A DNA stretch of 20,352 nucleotides, taken from Hyphomicrobiales bacterium. Lineage in GTDB: Bacteria; Pseudomonadota; Alphaproteobacteria; Rhizobiales; S144-35. A program made the position numbers and the translations under genes. The notes beneath the pieces were generated by a model. The model was not told the origin of the DNA. It did no database searches and worked only from the letters and a program-made list of their open reading frames with translations. The stretch is from NCBI GenBank assembly GCA_015494185.1, contig WGBT01000045.1, positions 1-20,352 on the forward strand, given 5' to 3'. Of this stretch, positions 6,956-14,181 are shown piece after piece; position 1 is the first letter of the stretch, and each line of letters starts with the position of its first letter.

Positions 6956-8368
6956 TCACACCGCCTTGGCGATTTCATCTTTGCTTGACTGGCCAGCCAA
7001 CCGCGCATGGGCTTTTTCGCGGCCGATGAGGGGCAACAGCTTTTTCAGCTCCGGTCCCTGTTCGCGCCCGGTCAAGGCCAGCCGCAAAGGCCGAAACAAG
7101 GCCTTGCCCTTACGCCCCGTCTGCGCCTTGATCGCCGCCGTCCATACCGCCCAAGTCTGTTCATCCCAGGGCTCAGGGGGCAAGAGTTGAGCCGCTGTTG
7201 CCACGAAGTCACGATCTTCGATAACCGGCGCAAACGCCCCCCTGACAATATCCCACCACGGCTTGACATCCTCGAAAACATGCAAATTCGGGCGCACCGC
7301 CTCCCAAAAGGCGGCGGCCCTCTCAGGGGCAACGCCAATCTCGGCCAGCCGTGCTTCAACCGCCTCATAGGGCAGTTCATGCAACAGGCGAGCATTGACA
7401 GCCGCGAGCTCTTTTTCATCGAAGCGCGCCGGCGCCCGGGAGAGTTTGGCAAAACTGAAATTGGCGGCCAGCGCCGCCATATCGGAAAAAGGCGCCACCG
7501 GATCAGAAGTACCAATGGTCGCCGCATGGGAGACCACCGCCAAGGGTTCAAAGCCCCGCTCGCGAAAGCTTGCCACCGCCAGCGCGCCCAGCCGTTTCGA
7601 CAAGGCCTGGCCATCTGCACCGGTCAGCAGATTGTGGTGACCGAAATTGGGCGCCTCTGCCCCAAGGGCTGCAAACAGATCAATCTGAACGGCGGTGTTG
7701 GCGACATGATCTTCACCGCGAATGATGTCGGTGATGCCAAAATCAATATCATCCACCACACTTGGCAGGGTATAAAGATAGCTGCCATCGGCACGGATCA
7801 GCACCGGATCACTCAACGAGCCGATATCAACACGCTGCTCACCACGAACAAGGTCCGTCCAACAGATATCGCGGCGCTCGATCTGGCGCGGATCATCGGT
7901 GAAATTATCAAGCAAAAACCGCCAATGGGGCTTGCGTCCCTCCGCCTCCAAGGCCCGTTTCTCAGCCTCTGTCAAAAAAAGGCCGGCCCGGTCATAGATT
8001 GGCGGTTTGCCGCGCGCAGCCAGCCGTTTACGTTTCCGCTCCAGTTCCTCCGCAGTCTCATAACAGGGATAAAGCCGCCCCTGTTGCTTGAGCTTTGCAA
8101 CAATCTCCTGGTAACGCGATATCCGCTCAGACTGGCGCGCTTCGCGATCCCAATTCAGGCCAAGCCAGCGCAAATCCTCGCGAATGCCTTCCGCGAATTC
8201 TTCCCTCGAACGTTCTGCATCGGTATCATCGAGCCGCAACAAAAACTGCCCCCCGCCAGCCTGATGCGCATAAAGCCAGTTATAAAGTGCGGTGCGAATG
8301 TTCCCAATATGCAAGCGGCCGGTGGGAGACGGCGCAAAGCGCACTTTTCGCGGGGCAGAAACGGACAT
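6956..8368 (-). CDS. gltX: Glutamate--tRNA ligase
   Basis: A class I aminoacyl-tRNA synthetase of 470 residues, the normal family length, that charges tRNA-Glu (and in many alphaproteobacteria tRNA-Gln as well, for later amidation). The nucleotide-binding signature is FAPSPTGRLHIGNIRTAL, with HIGN at residues 20-23. The KMSKS-equivalent is ALSKRLG at 255-261, rather than the more common KLSKRHG. Other family blocks are LRLDDTD, GLNWD, IYDRAGLF and YLYTLPSVVDDIDFGITDIIRGEDH. The ALSKRLG form is one of two GltX types found in alphaproteobacteria, so a second gltX may exist elsewhere. It begins 38 bases after the sufA stop on the same strand and is probably the last gene of the operon. The start ATG follows AGGTTGCTTCT, a modest ribosome-binding site. 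Confidence 0.96.
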   Translation of the reverse strand: MSVSAPRKVRFAPSPTGRLHIGNIRTALYNWLYAHQAGGGQFLLRLDDTDAERSREEFAEGIREDLRWLGLNWDREARQSERISRYQEIVAKLKQQGRLYPCYETAEELERKRKRLAARGKPPIYDRAGLFLTEAEKRALEAEGRKPHWRFLLDNFTDDPRQIERRDICWTDLVRGEQRVDIGSLSDPVLIRADGSYLYTLPSVVDDIDFGITDIIRGEDHVANTAVQIDLFAALGAEAPNFGHHNLLTGADGQALSKRLGALAVASFRERGFEPLAVVSHAATIGTSDPVAPFSDMAALAANFSFAKLSRAPARFDEKELAAVNARLLHELPYEAVEARLAEIGVAPERAAAFWEAVRPNLHVFEDVKPWWDIVRGAFAPVIEDRDFVATAAQLLPPEPWDEQTWAVWTAAIKAQTGRKGKALFRPLRLALTGREQGPELKKLLPLIGREKAHARLAGQSSKDEIAKAV

Positions 8369-8406
8369 AGAAGCAACCTGAAATATTGTTTTTGATAGAG
8401 GAAGCG

Positions 8407-8799
8407 CTAGCCAGATTTAGGGGCCTCGGACAAAGCGGCCAGACGGTCTTTGTCAACCGGCTTGAGTTCAACCGACTCGCCACAACCACAGGCACTGACC
8501 TGGTTGGGATTATTGAACACAAAACCGGCTGAAAGCTTGTCCACCTGGTAATCCATTTCGGTGCCGAGCAGAAACAGCACAGCGCCTGGGTCGATGAACA
8601 GCTTCACCCCTTTATCCTCAACCACCTCATCCATTTCAGCGGCTTGTTCGGCATAGTCGAGCTTATAGCTCATCCCGGCACAGCCGGATTTCTCAACCCC
8701 AATGCGCAATCCCGCAACGGGCTTGTCAGATTTCGCCATGATCGCCTTGATGCGCTCTGCGGCAGCATCGGTCAGCGTGATGACTTTGGGTTTTTCCAT
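8407..8799 (-). CDS. sufA: A-type iron-sulfur carrier protein (SufA/IscA/ErpA family)
   Basis: A small cytoplasmic protein (130 residues) that receives Fe-S clusters from the SufBCD scaffold and passes them to apo-enzymes. The three conserved cysteines of the A-type carriers are present: Cys40 in KSGCAGMSY, and Cys104 and Cys106 in ACGCGES near the C-terminus. The family block GLRIGVEKSGCAG is intact. The context at the end of a suf operon favours the name sufA, though erpA-like proteins look alike. An AAGG about 9 bases before the ATG is a plausible ribosome-binding site. It is separated from sufT by an unusually long 461-base gap but shares strand and pathway. Confidence 0.95.
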   Translation of the reverse strand: MEKPKVITLTDAAAERIKAIMAKSDKPVAGLRIGVEKSGCAGMSYKLDYAEQAAEMDEVVEDKGVKLFIDPGAVLFLLGTEMDYQVDKLSAGFVFNNPNQVSACGCGESVELKPVDKDRLAALSEAPKSG

Positions 8800-9261
8800 G
8801 AGTTAAAACCTTATCCTTAGTCTGCAAAAATCCCAACATGACACCCGATGGGCGGCCAACCTGCCTAACCTTGCCGCCTTGGCCCTGAACCTGCCCCTGC
8901 ATTCATTCCATGGTGAGACACTCAGGATAAATGTAGCCCCTTACACTTAGCACTGCAATAGCCCATACCGCTAAAGTCAGAGTTCAGCTGATTTGAAAAA
9001 CCCTTATTGTGCCCCTTATGTCCCTTACCCTCAAAAGCTTCCTGGAGGTGTGCGTTGCAGGGGAAGCTCGCTTCGGATTCACCAAAAGGATGGCCCGCCA
9101 TCCTCCCGCCTCCATCGTCGCTCACCCCCATCGTCACTCGCCCCCAACGTCGCTCGCCTAAGAAAGGGCGAGGCAAGCAACGATGGCGCCAAAAGGATGG
9201 CTTGAGGGCAACTGATCTTTATAGGGCTTGTCCCATATCGTGTGGCTTCGGTTTGCCCCCC
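8800..9261. other. 462-base gap inside the suf cluster
   Basis: This gap separates sufT from sufA, while most other gaps in the operon are 30-90 bases. I find no gene in it. Open frames here have no motifs and poor starts. It contains a perfect 8-base hairpin AGGATGGC-CC-GCCATCCT (9087-9104), a second copy of CCAAAAGGATGGC (9082-9094 and 9189-9201), a 16-base tandem repeat at 9113-9160, and a CTCGCC...GGCGAG pair nearby. It may contain an internal promoter or an RNA-processing point for sufA-gltX. Confidence 0.6.
9113..9160. repeat. Three tandem 16-bp units
   Basis: Consecutive 16-mers CATCGTCGCTCACCCC, CATCGTCACTCGCCCC and CAACGTCGCTCGCCTA differ at a few positions each. They lie in the sufT-sufA gap. 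Such short arrays can change length by slippage. Confidence 0.75.
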
Positions 9262-9690
9262 TTAAAACATATTCAGGGCGATTTGCGCTTCTTCAGACAT
9301 CAAACTCTGATCCCAAGGCGGATCAAAGACCAGATTGACTTTGACGTCCTTGACATCTTCCACCTTGGCAACCGCCATCTGTACGGCTGCGGGCATGTCT
9401 TCGGCCACCGGACAGTTCGGCGTGGTCAGCGTCATGTCAATCGTGACATTCTTGTCATCGTCGATATCGATCCGGTAAACCAGTCCCAACTCATAAATAT
9501 CGACCGGAATTTCAGGATCATTGACGGTTTTGAGTTGGGCCACGATATCGCGCCGCAACGCATTGAGCTCCTCTTTGCTCAGCGACGAGCCCGGCACCGG
9601 GGTGCCCCCTTCCGCCACCGTAGGCGGGCGCGGGCGCTTAGGCTTGGTTGGTTCAGTTTGCAAATCGGCTTTTGCAGCATCTTCGCTCAT
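9262..9690 (-). CDS. sufT: SUF-associated MIP18/DUF59-family protein
   Basis: A 142-residue protein of the MIP18/DUF59 (FeS_assembly_P) family, which helps Fe-S cluster maturation or delivery in suf clusters. Residues 1-40 are a variable, proline- and acid-rich tail. The core begins near residue 44 with LNALRRDIVAQLKTVNDPEIPVDIYELGLVY. It also has TTPNCPVAEDMP with the conserved Cys93, and VFDPPWDQSLMSEEAQIALNMF at the end. I chose the ATG at 9690 rather than the longer frame from 9825, because the extra 45 residues would overlap sufS heavily and are basic and unlike the family. The start lies 28 bases after the sufS stop. Confidence 0.93.
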   Translation of the reverse strand: MSEDAAKADLQTEPTKPKRPRPPTVAEGGTPVPGSSLSKEELNALRRDIVAQLKTVNDPEIPVDIYELGLVYRIDIDDDKNVTIDMTLTTPNCPVAEDMPAAVQMAVAKVEDVKDVKVNLVFDPPWDQSLMSEEAQIALNMF

Positions 9691-9718
9691 AGTCTTCGGC
9701 CTCACCTCACCAAACAAC

Positions 9719-10990
9719 TCATGCAAAAAACATCCGGGTTTTTTCAAGTGCTTCCGCCAGCGCATCGAGCTCGGCTTTGGTATTGTACATCGCCAGCGAC
9801 GCCCGGCAGGTGGCCGTGACCCCAAACCGGGCCATCAACGGTTCCGCACAGTGATGCCCGGCTCTGACCGCAATCCCATAACGGTCGATCACGGTTGAAA
9901 TATCGTGGGCATGGATCCCCTCCAGCACAAAGGAGAAAATCCCGCCCTTGCCCGGCGCATCCCCGATGAAACGCAAGCCTTCCACAGCGGCCAGCCGTTC
10001 ACGGCCATAGGCGGTCAGCTCGGCTTCATGGGCGGCAATGGCGTCACGGCCGATATCCATCATATAGTCAAGGGCCGTTCCAAGCCCAATGGCCTGAACG
10101 ATGGCCGGCGTGCCCGCCTCAAATTTATAGGGCGGGCGGCCATAATCGATGCCATCCTTGCGGACACAGGCTATCATCTCACCGCCCCCCAGAAATGGCG
10201 GCATGGCATCCAGATGTTCCATTTTCCCATAAAGCACACCAATGCCCGAAGGGCCATAAAGCTTGTGCCCGGTCATGACATAGAAGTCAGCATCAAGCGC
10301 CTGCACATCGACCGGCATATGCACCGCCGCCTGGCTGCCATCCACCAGCACCGGAATCCCACGGGCATGAGCCAGCTCGATGACTTCGGCAACCGGAACC
10401 ACCGTGCCCAGCACATTCGACATCTGGGTAATGGCGATCATCTTGGTGCGCGGGGTGATGCATCTTTCAAAGGCTTCCAGCGAGAACGCCCCGCGATCAT
10501 CGACATCGGCCCAGACCAGCTTGACGCCGCGGCGTTCACGATGAAAATGCCATGGCACGATGTTGGAATGATGCTCCATCACCGTAAGCAGCACTTCATC
10601 GCCCGCCTCGAGTACCATCCCGCCAAAGCTGTGCGCCACCAGATTGATGGCTTCTGAGGCATTGCGGGTGAAAACGATATTGTCTTCACTCGGCGCGTTG
10701 AGAAATTTGGCAACCGTCTTGCGCGCCTGCTCGAAATTGGCGGTTGAAAGATTGCTCAGATAATGCAGTCCGCGATGCACATTGGCATATTCTTCCGCAT
10801 AAGCCCTTTGAATCCGCTCAAGCACAATTTTCGGCTTTTGCGCCGAGGCGCCATTGTCGAGATAAACCAGCGGCTTGCCATTGACTTCCCGCGACAGGAT
10901 CGGAAAGTCCGCCCGCACCCGCGCCACGTCGAACGGTTTGGAAGTGGTGGCCTGTGTGCCAGGCTGTTTGGGCGTGTCTATGATATTCAT
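9719..10990 (-). CDS. sufS: Cysteine desulfurase SufS (group II)
   Basis: A PLP enzyme of 423 residues that removes sulfur from L-cysteine as a persulfide and donates it to the SufBCD scaffold. Group II (SufS/CsdA) features are clear: FPILSREVNGKPLVYLDNGAS near the N-terminus, YANVHRGLHYLS, VFTRNASEAINLVA, and VMEHHSNIVPW with the PLP-stacking His. The PLP lysine is Lys243 in MTGHKLYGPSGIGVLYG, followed by FLGGGEMI and the catalytic Cys381 in RAGHHCAEPLM, then RASLAMYNT. The N-terminal ~20 residues are an extra polar tail. The ATG at 10990 follows a weak AAAGCG. This is the second cysteine desulfurase of the operon; the other, a NifS/IscS-type enzyme, is at the promoter-proximal end. Confidence 0.97.
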   Translation of the reverse strand: MNIIDTPKQPGTQATTSKPFDVARVRADFPILSREVNGKPLVYLDNGASAQKPKIVLERIQRAYAEEYANVHRGLHYLSNLSTANFEQARKTVAKFLNAPSEDNIVFTRNASEAINLVAHSFGGMVLEAGDEVLLTVMEHHSNIVPWHFHRERRGVKLVWADVDDRGAFSLEAFERCITPRTKMIAITQMSNVLGTVVPVAEVIELAHARGIPVLVDGSQAAVHMPVDVQALDADFYVMTGHKLYGPSGIGVLYGKMEHLDAMPPFLGGGEMIACVRKDGIDYGRPPYKFEAGTPAIVQAIGLGTALDYMMDIGRDAIAAHEAELTAYGRERLAAVEGLRFIGDAPGKGGIFSFVLEGIHAHDISTVIDRYGIAVRAGHHCAEPLMARFGVTATCRASLAMYNTKAELDALAEALEKTRMFFA

Positions 10991-11081
10991 TTTATTCGCT
11001 TTATTTGATTTGCCTTATTCGCTCAATCTTTGCTCGCGGAGAGTTCAACCATGGCCAGCGCAACGATCACAGCAGCCCCCG

Positions 11082-12413
11082 TTACCGGCAGCCCAGCCAA
11101 CCGCAGCTGATCTTTTTGAAAGCCTCGCGAATAGCCTCATCCTCGATCAGGTCAATCGCCTCATCGATAAAGGCGGTGATCAACATGGTTTTGGCCAAAT
11201 CTTCTGGGATGCCGCGGGAACGCAGATAAAACAGCATATTCTCATCGATCTCACCGGAAGTTGCGCCATGACCGCAAGCAACATCATCAGCGTAAATCTC
11301 AAGCTCCGGCTTGGCATCGAACTCGGCCCGCGGCGACAACAGCAAGGCGCGCGCCATTTCTTTAGCGTCGGTCTTTTGGGCGTGGGGCCGCACCAGAATT
11401 TTGCCCTGAAAAATCCCGCGGGCCTCATCATCGAGCACCGCCTTGAACAGCTCGCGGCTGGTGCAGTGCGGCACCGCATGATCCACCAGCATGGTCAAAT
11501 CACAATGCTGCCGGCCAAACTGCATCATCGCCCCGGAAATATCCGCCTGCGCCCCCTCACCAGCAAAGCGGGCATAGATTTGACTGCGCGCCAGCCCCCC
11601 GCCAAGGGCGAATTGAAACGCGTTATATTTGGCGCGCGCCCCGATCCGGGTCATCCAGGTCGAAAGATGCAGCGCATCAACCCCTTCATTTTGATATTTG
11701 AGATGATGCACCTCGGCCCCATCGCCAACGATCATTTCGGTTGCGGCATTGCGTTGGGCAAACGGCATCCGCCGATAGGCATAGGTTTCAAGCAGGGTGA
11801 TTTTGGCCCCCGCGCCCACCGTTACAAAATTCCGGTGGGCGATGGCGATCTTTTGGGTCGAGCCGGTAACGGAAATCAAATGCACAGGCTTGTCGATGAC
11901 CGCCTTTTCCGCAACGCGAATAACCGCCCCATCGGTCATGAAAGCGGTATTGAGCGCCAGCACCGGATTACTCCCAGGCGGCGGATTGACCTTGCCAAAT
12001 TCGGCCCTGAACCAATCAGGCGGCGCGTCGAGGACCTCTTGCAAGGGCATCACCTCAAGGCCCGCCGCGCGATCAAAATGGGATAGCTCCCGGTTGAAAC
12101 GGCCGTCGATAATGACAATCCGGTAAGCGTCCAGCTCATCGAGATCGACACCCAAAACATCATAAAGGTCCGTCTCTGAAACCGGCATGTTCCCGGTTTC
12201 GGAAAATTCCGCCACCTCACGTATGAGCGCCCGCAAATCGGTATATTTGAACGGCTCATTGCGCCGGGTCGGCAAGCCTTCCCGGTCAAATTCGGCAAAG
12301 GCTTCACGGCGCAGCCCGCGCACCCATTCATTGCCGGGCAGGGCGTCGAATTTGGCTTCGAACTGTGATTTGAGTGCCCGTTCGGCCTCGGTTTTTGTTA
12401 CCGCTACGGTCAT
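11082..12413 (-). CDS. sufD: Fe-S cluster assembly protein SufD
   Basis: A 443-residue subunit of the SufB-SufC-SufD scaffold complex, paralogous to SufB, needed for iron acquisition and cluster formation. The N-terminal helical part contains LPTRRNEPFKYTDLRAL, typical of SufD. The C-terminal beta-helix core shows FQGKILVRPHAQKTDAKEMARALLLS and ADDVACGHGATSGEIDE, in which His382 corresponds to the conserved E. coli SufD His360. The C-terminal helical tail contains FYLRSRGIPEDLAKTMLI. An AAGGA lies about 9 bases before the ATG. It starts 40 bases after the sufC stop and is followed by a 91-base gap before sufS. Confidence 0.97.
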   Translation of the reverse strand: MTVAVTKTEAERALKSQFEAKFDALPGNEWVRGLRREAFAEFDREGLPTRRNEPFKYTDLRALIREVAEFSETGNMPVSETDLYDVLGVDLDELDAYRIVIIDGRFNRELSHFDRAAGLEVMPLQEVLDAPPDWFRAEFGKVNPPPGSNPVLALNTAFMTDGAVIRVAEKAVIDKPVHLISVTGSTQKIAIAHRNFVTVGAGAKITLLETYAYRRMPFAQRNAATEMIVGDGAEVHHLKYQNEGVDALHLSTWMTRIGARAKYNAFQFALGGGLARSQIYARFAGEGAQADISGAMMQFGRQHCDLTMLVDHAVPHCTSRELFKAVLDDEARGIFQGKILVRPHAQKTDAKEMARALLLSPRAEFDAKPELEIYADDVACGHGATSGEIDENMLFYLRSRGIPEDLAKTMLITAFIDEAIDLIEDEAIREAFKKISCGWLGCR

Positions 12414-12453
12414 CCGTCTTCGTCCTTCTTTTTCAACTCTTCAACCGCAGCCC

Positions 12454-13209
12454 TCAAGCCGCCTCTTCGCCAAAATCACGGTAGCCGCTTTGCTCCAGCT
12501 CTTCCGCCAGCTCCTTGCCACCAGAGCGCACAATACGGCCTTTCGAGAGCACATGGACCCGATCCGGCACGATATAGTTCAAAAGCCGCTGATAATGGGT
12601 GATGACGATCATGGAACGGGCCGGTCCGCGCAGCATGTTGACCCCTTCGGCGACAATGCGCAGCGCATCGATATCAAGCCCCGAATCGGTCTCGTCCAGT
12701 ATGCAAAGCCCCGGCTCCAGCAAGGACATCTGCAAGATTTCCATGCGTTTTTTCTCACCGCCGGAAAACCCCACATTGAGCGGGCGCTTGAGCAGTTCGG
12801 GCCGAACCTTGAGCTTTTCCGCCGCCGCCTTGACGATTTTCATGAATTCCGGTGTTTTCAACTCCTCTTCACCGCGGGCCTTGCGCTGGGCATTCATCGC
12901 CGCCCGCAAAAAGGTCATGGTGGCCACCCCTGGGATCTCCATGGGATATTGAAAGGCGAGAAAAACACCTGCGGCAGCACGCTCATCCGGCTCAAGTTCA
13001 AGCAGGTCAACACCGTTCCAGGTGACCGACCCTTCGGTCACCTCATAGCCGTCGCGGCCGGCCAGCACATAGGACAAGGTCGACTTGCCCGAACCGTTGG
13101 GCCCCATAATGGCGTGCACTTCCCCTGTTGGCACCGTTAGATCAACACCGCGCAAAACTTCCGTGCCATCTTCTTCAATGCGGGCATGTAAATTTTTGAT
13201 TTCAAGCAT
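12454..13209 (-). CDS. sufC: Fe-S cluster assembly ATPase SufC
   Basis: A cytoplasmic ABC-type ATPase (251 residues) that powers conformational change in the SufBCD scaffold. Motifs in order are Walker A GPNGSGKST (36-44), FLAFQYPMEIPGV (Q-loop region, 83-96), ABC signature FSGGEKKR (148-155), Walker B LCILDETDSGLD (168-179) with catalytic Glu173, and the H-loop His205 in THYQRLL. I chose the ATG at 13209: it gives the usual MLEIKNLHA start and lies 6 bases after AGAGAG. A TTG two codons earlier is less likely. Its upstream neighbour is not sufB but the Uma2-like gene, with a palindromic element between them. Confidence 0.97.
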   Translation of the reverse strand: MLEIKNLHARIEEDGTEVLRGVDLTVPTGEVHAIMGPNGSGKSTLSYVLAGRDGYEVTEGSVTWNGVDLLELEPDERAAAGVFLAFQYPMEIPGVATMTFLRAAMNAQRKARGEEELKTPEFMKIVKAAAEKLKVRPELLKRPLNVGFSGGEKKRMEILQMSLLEPGLCILDETDSGLDIDALRIVAEGVNMLRGPARSMIVITHYQRLLNYIVPDRVHVLSKGRIVRSGGKELAEELEQSGYRDFGEEAA

Positions 13210-13233
13210 TTTCAACTCTCTTTGTTCTAAAGA

Positions 13234-13336
13234 ATACTGGCCGGATTCATCTACGACCGCTCATGCTTTCCGTATCCCTTTGAATGTTCTTTACAAATTG
13301 GAAGATATACGAATCATGGTCAGGGCTTGCCGGTAT
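13234..13336 (+). repeat. TA-flanked palindromic element, copy 5, inside the suf operon
   Basis: Shares TCATGCTTTCCGTATCCCTT, TTACAAATTG, ATATACGAA and GGTCAGGG-CTTGCCGGTAT with the other copies. It sits in the transcribed spacer just upstream of sufC, so in this operon it would be present in the mRNA. The left terminus (ATACTGGCCGG) is altered but still complementary to the right end (TTGCCGGTAT). Confidence 0.85.
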
Positions 13337-13395
13337 CAATAGAGTATCGATTGACAGGCCCTAAACAAACCAGGTCAGCCACCGCGGCAGACATC

Positions 13396-13425
13396 ATCCC
13401 TTTTCAATCCATCCCTTTTCAATCC
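13396..13425. repeat. Two tandem 15-bp units
   Basis: ATCCCTTTTCAATCC occurs twice without a gap in the spacer between the Uma2 gene and sufC. The rest of the 13216-13498 spacer holds the palindromic element copy and no gene that I can see. Confidence 0.8.
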
Positions 13426-13498
13426 GGCCAACTCTCTTTTTATTCTTATTCACTTTGCCCAAACGATCCCGCAAAGTTTCTGGATGCGTCTGGATGGG

Positions 13499-14089
13499 TC
13501 ATGGCGTTTCACCCTCAAATTCGATGCCGTCAAACAGATTGGCCAAATGTAACTTCATACCCAGATCATCCAATTGCAAAACACCATCCAGTCCTTCAAT
13601 CAGATATTCCGGCTGCCAAATCTCTTTCCGGCGCTCATGAACCGTCACGCGCGGCTGTTCCGTATCCACCAGTAAAATCCAGTTCAGCGACGGCACGGTC
13701 TTGTATTCACCAAGCTTGACAAGCCGGTCGAAAGACATGGTTGACGGTGACAAGACTTCGATCACCAGCCGGGGACAGGCGGCAATCTGTTCAGAATCAC
13801 TCATCACACCACAGTCCAACGTGACATCCGGGCGCCGCAAATTCCCCTTTGGGATCTTCACGGCCACCGCATCGGTCCAGGGACGGCATTGCGTGTCTTT
13901 CGCAGTGGCCATAAAGGCCGTAATGGCATTGACAACGATACGGTCATGCCGCCGCGTCGTGCCGATCATCATTTTCAGCGGCAACACCGGCACCCCATCA
14001 ACCAATTCATAAAGCCGCTGTTGTTTCAGTTGCCATGCAAAAAACCTCTCCAGCGTCATTGGCTGTTGTTGTTGCTGCCCCGGCATCAT
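13499..14089 (-). CDS. Uma2-family PD-(D/E)XK nuclease-like protein
   Basis: A 196-residue protein of the Uma2 (DUF820) family, which has a restriction-endonuclease-like fold and mostly unknown roles. Visible family features are MTLERFFAW and LYELVDGVPV near the N-terminus, a histidine-containing loop around residue 48, and RRPDVTLDCG with Asp88. These are followed by CPRLVIEVLSPST with Glu111, the DRLVKLGEY helix and LNWILLVDTEQPRV. These fit a D...E-X-x core plus a Lys/Tyr helix, so the active site seems intact. The N-terminus has a QQQQQ run. It is inserted between sufB and sufC, where alphaproteobacterial suf operons normally have nothing. Its ATGATG start sits exactly where a decayed sufB tail would end. 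No Suf role is known for this family. Confidence 0.85.
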   Translation of the reverse strand: MMPGQQQQQPMTLERFFAWQLKQQRLYELVDGVPVLPLKMMIGTTRRHDRIVVNAITAFMATAKDTQCRPWTDAVAVKIPKGNLRRPDVTLDCGVMSDSEQIAACPRLVIEVLSPSTMSFDRLVKLGEYKTVPSLNWILLVDTEQPRVTVHERRKEIWQPEYLIEGLDGVLQLDDLGMKLHLANLFDGIEFEGETP

Positions 14090-14090
14090 T

Positions 14091-14175
14091 CGACACTTTC
14101 TTCAGCAAAACGCTCATCCGTTTCCGGGTTTCGGCCTAAAATTCCATTGGTCATTTGGGCAACACATCACAGACG
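14091..14175 (-). pseudogene. Decayed second copy of the sufB 3' end
   Basis: This stretch aligns with the true sufB terminus at 14588-14673 at about 64 of 86 positions (hand count), with a single 1-base gap near the stop. In the sufB frame it reads VCDVLPK-stop-PMEF-stop-AETRKRMSVLLKKVSN, against VRDVLQKLPMEFMAETQKL in the real gene. The two in-frame stops mean it cannot be translated as a SufB tail. The similarity runs on into the start codon of the following gene on both sides (GTGTCGAATGATG here, GTGTCGGGTGACG at sufB). It stops abruptly near the 3' end of the coiled-coil gene. Confidence 0.8.
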
Positions 14176-14181
14176 GCGTTT

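Noticed and set aside
7007..8395. 462-codon open frame on the plus strand
   Set aside because: It is antisense to gltX across almost its whole length. The protein is basic and has no family motifs, while the opposite strand is unmistakably GltX. GC-rich codon bias keeps the antisense frame open.
10..8922. Short shared motif CCAT(A/G)GTGAGACACT at 10-24 and 8908-8922, with a weaker match at 6612
   Set aside because: Only 15 bases, one copy inside glyS; no flanking similarity, so probably chance.
9113..9160. Tandem 16-mers considered as a CRISPR array
   Set aside because: The units are contiguous without spacers and there are no cas genes.
8922..9176. 84-codon minus-strand frame between sufT and sufA
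   Set aside because: It is built over tandem repeats and a hairpin, has no motifs and no plausible start signal.
9691..9825. 45-residue N-terminal extension of SufT
   Set aside because: It overlaps the sufS coding region, is basic and unlike the family, and the ATG at 9690 gives the normal length and spacing.
10991..11081. Short alternative-frame extension after the sufD stop (LPVTGAAVIVALAMVELSASKD)
   Set aside because: It looks hydrophobic and could suggest a frameshifted SufD tail, but SufD already ends at a normal length and the stretch is only ~30 codons.
10875..12086. 403-codon open frame on the plus strand
   Set aside because: Antisense to sufD and the start of sufS; no recognisable domain.
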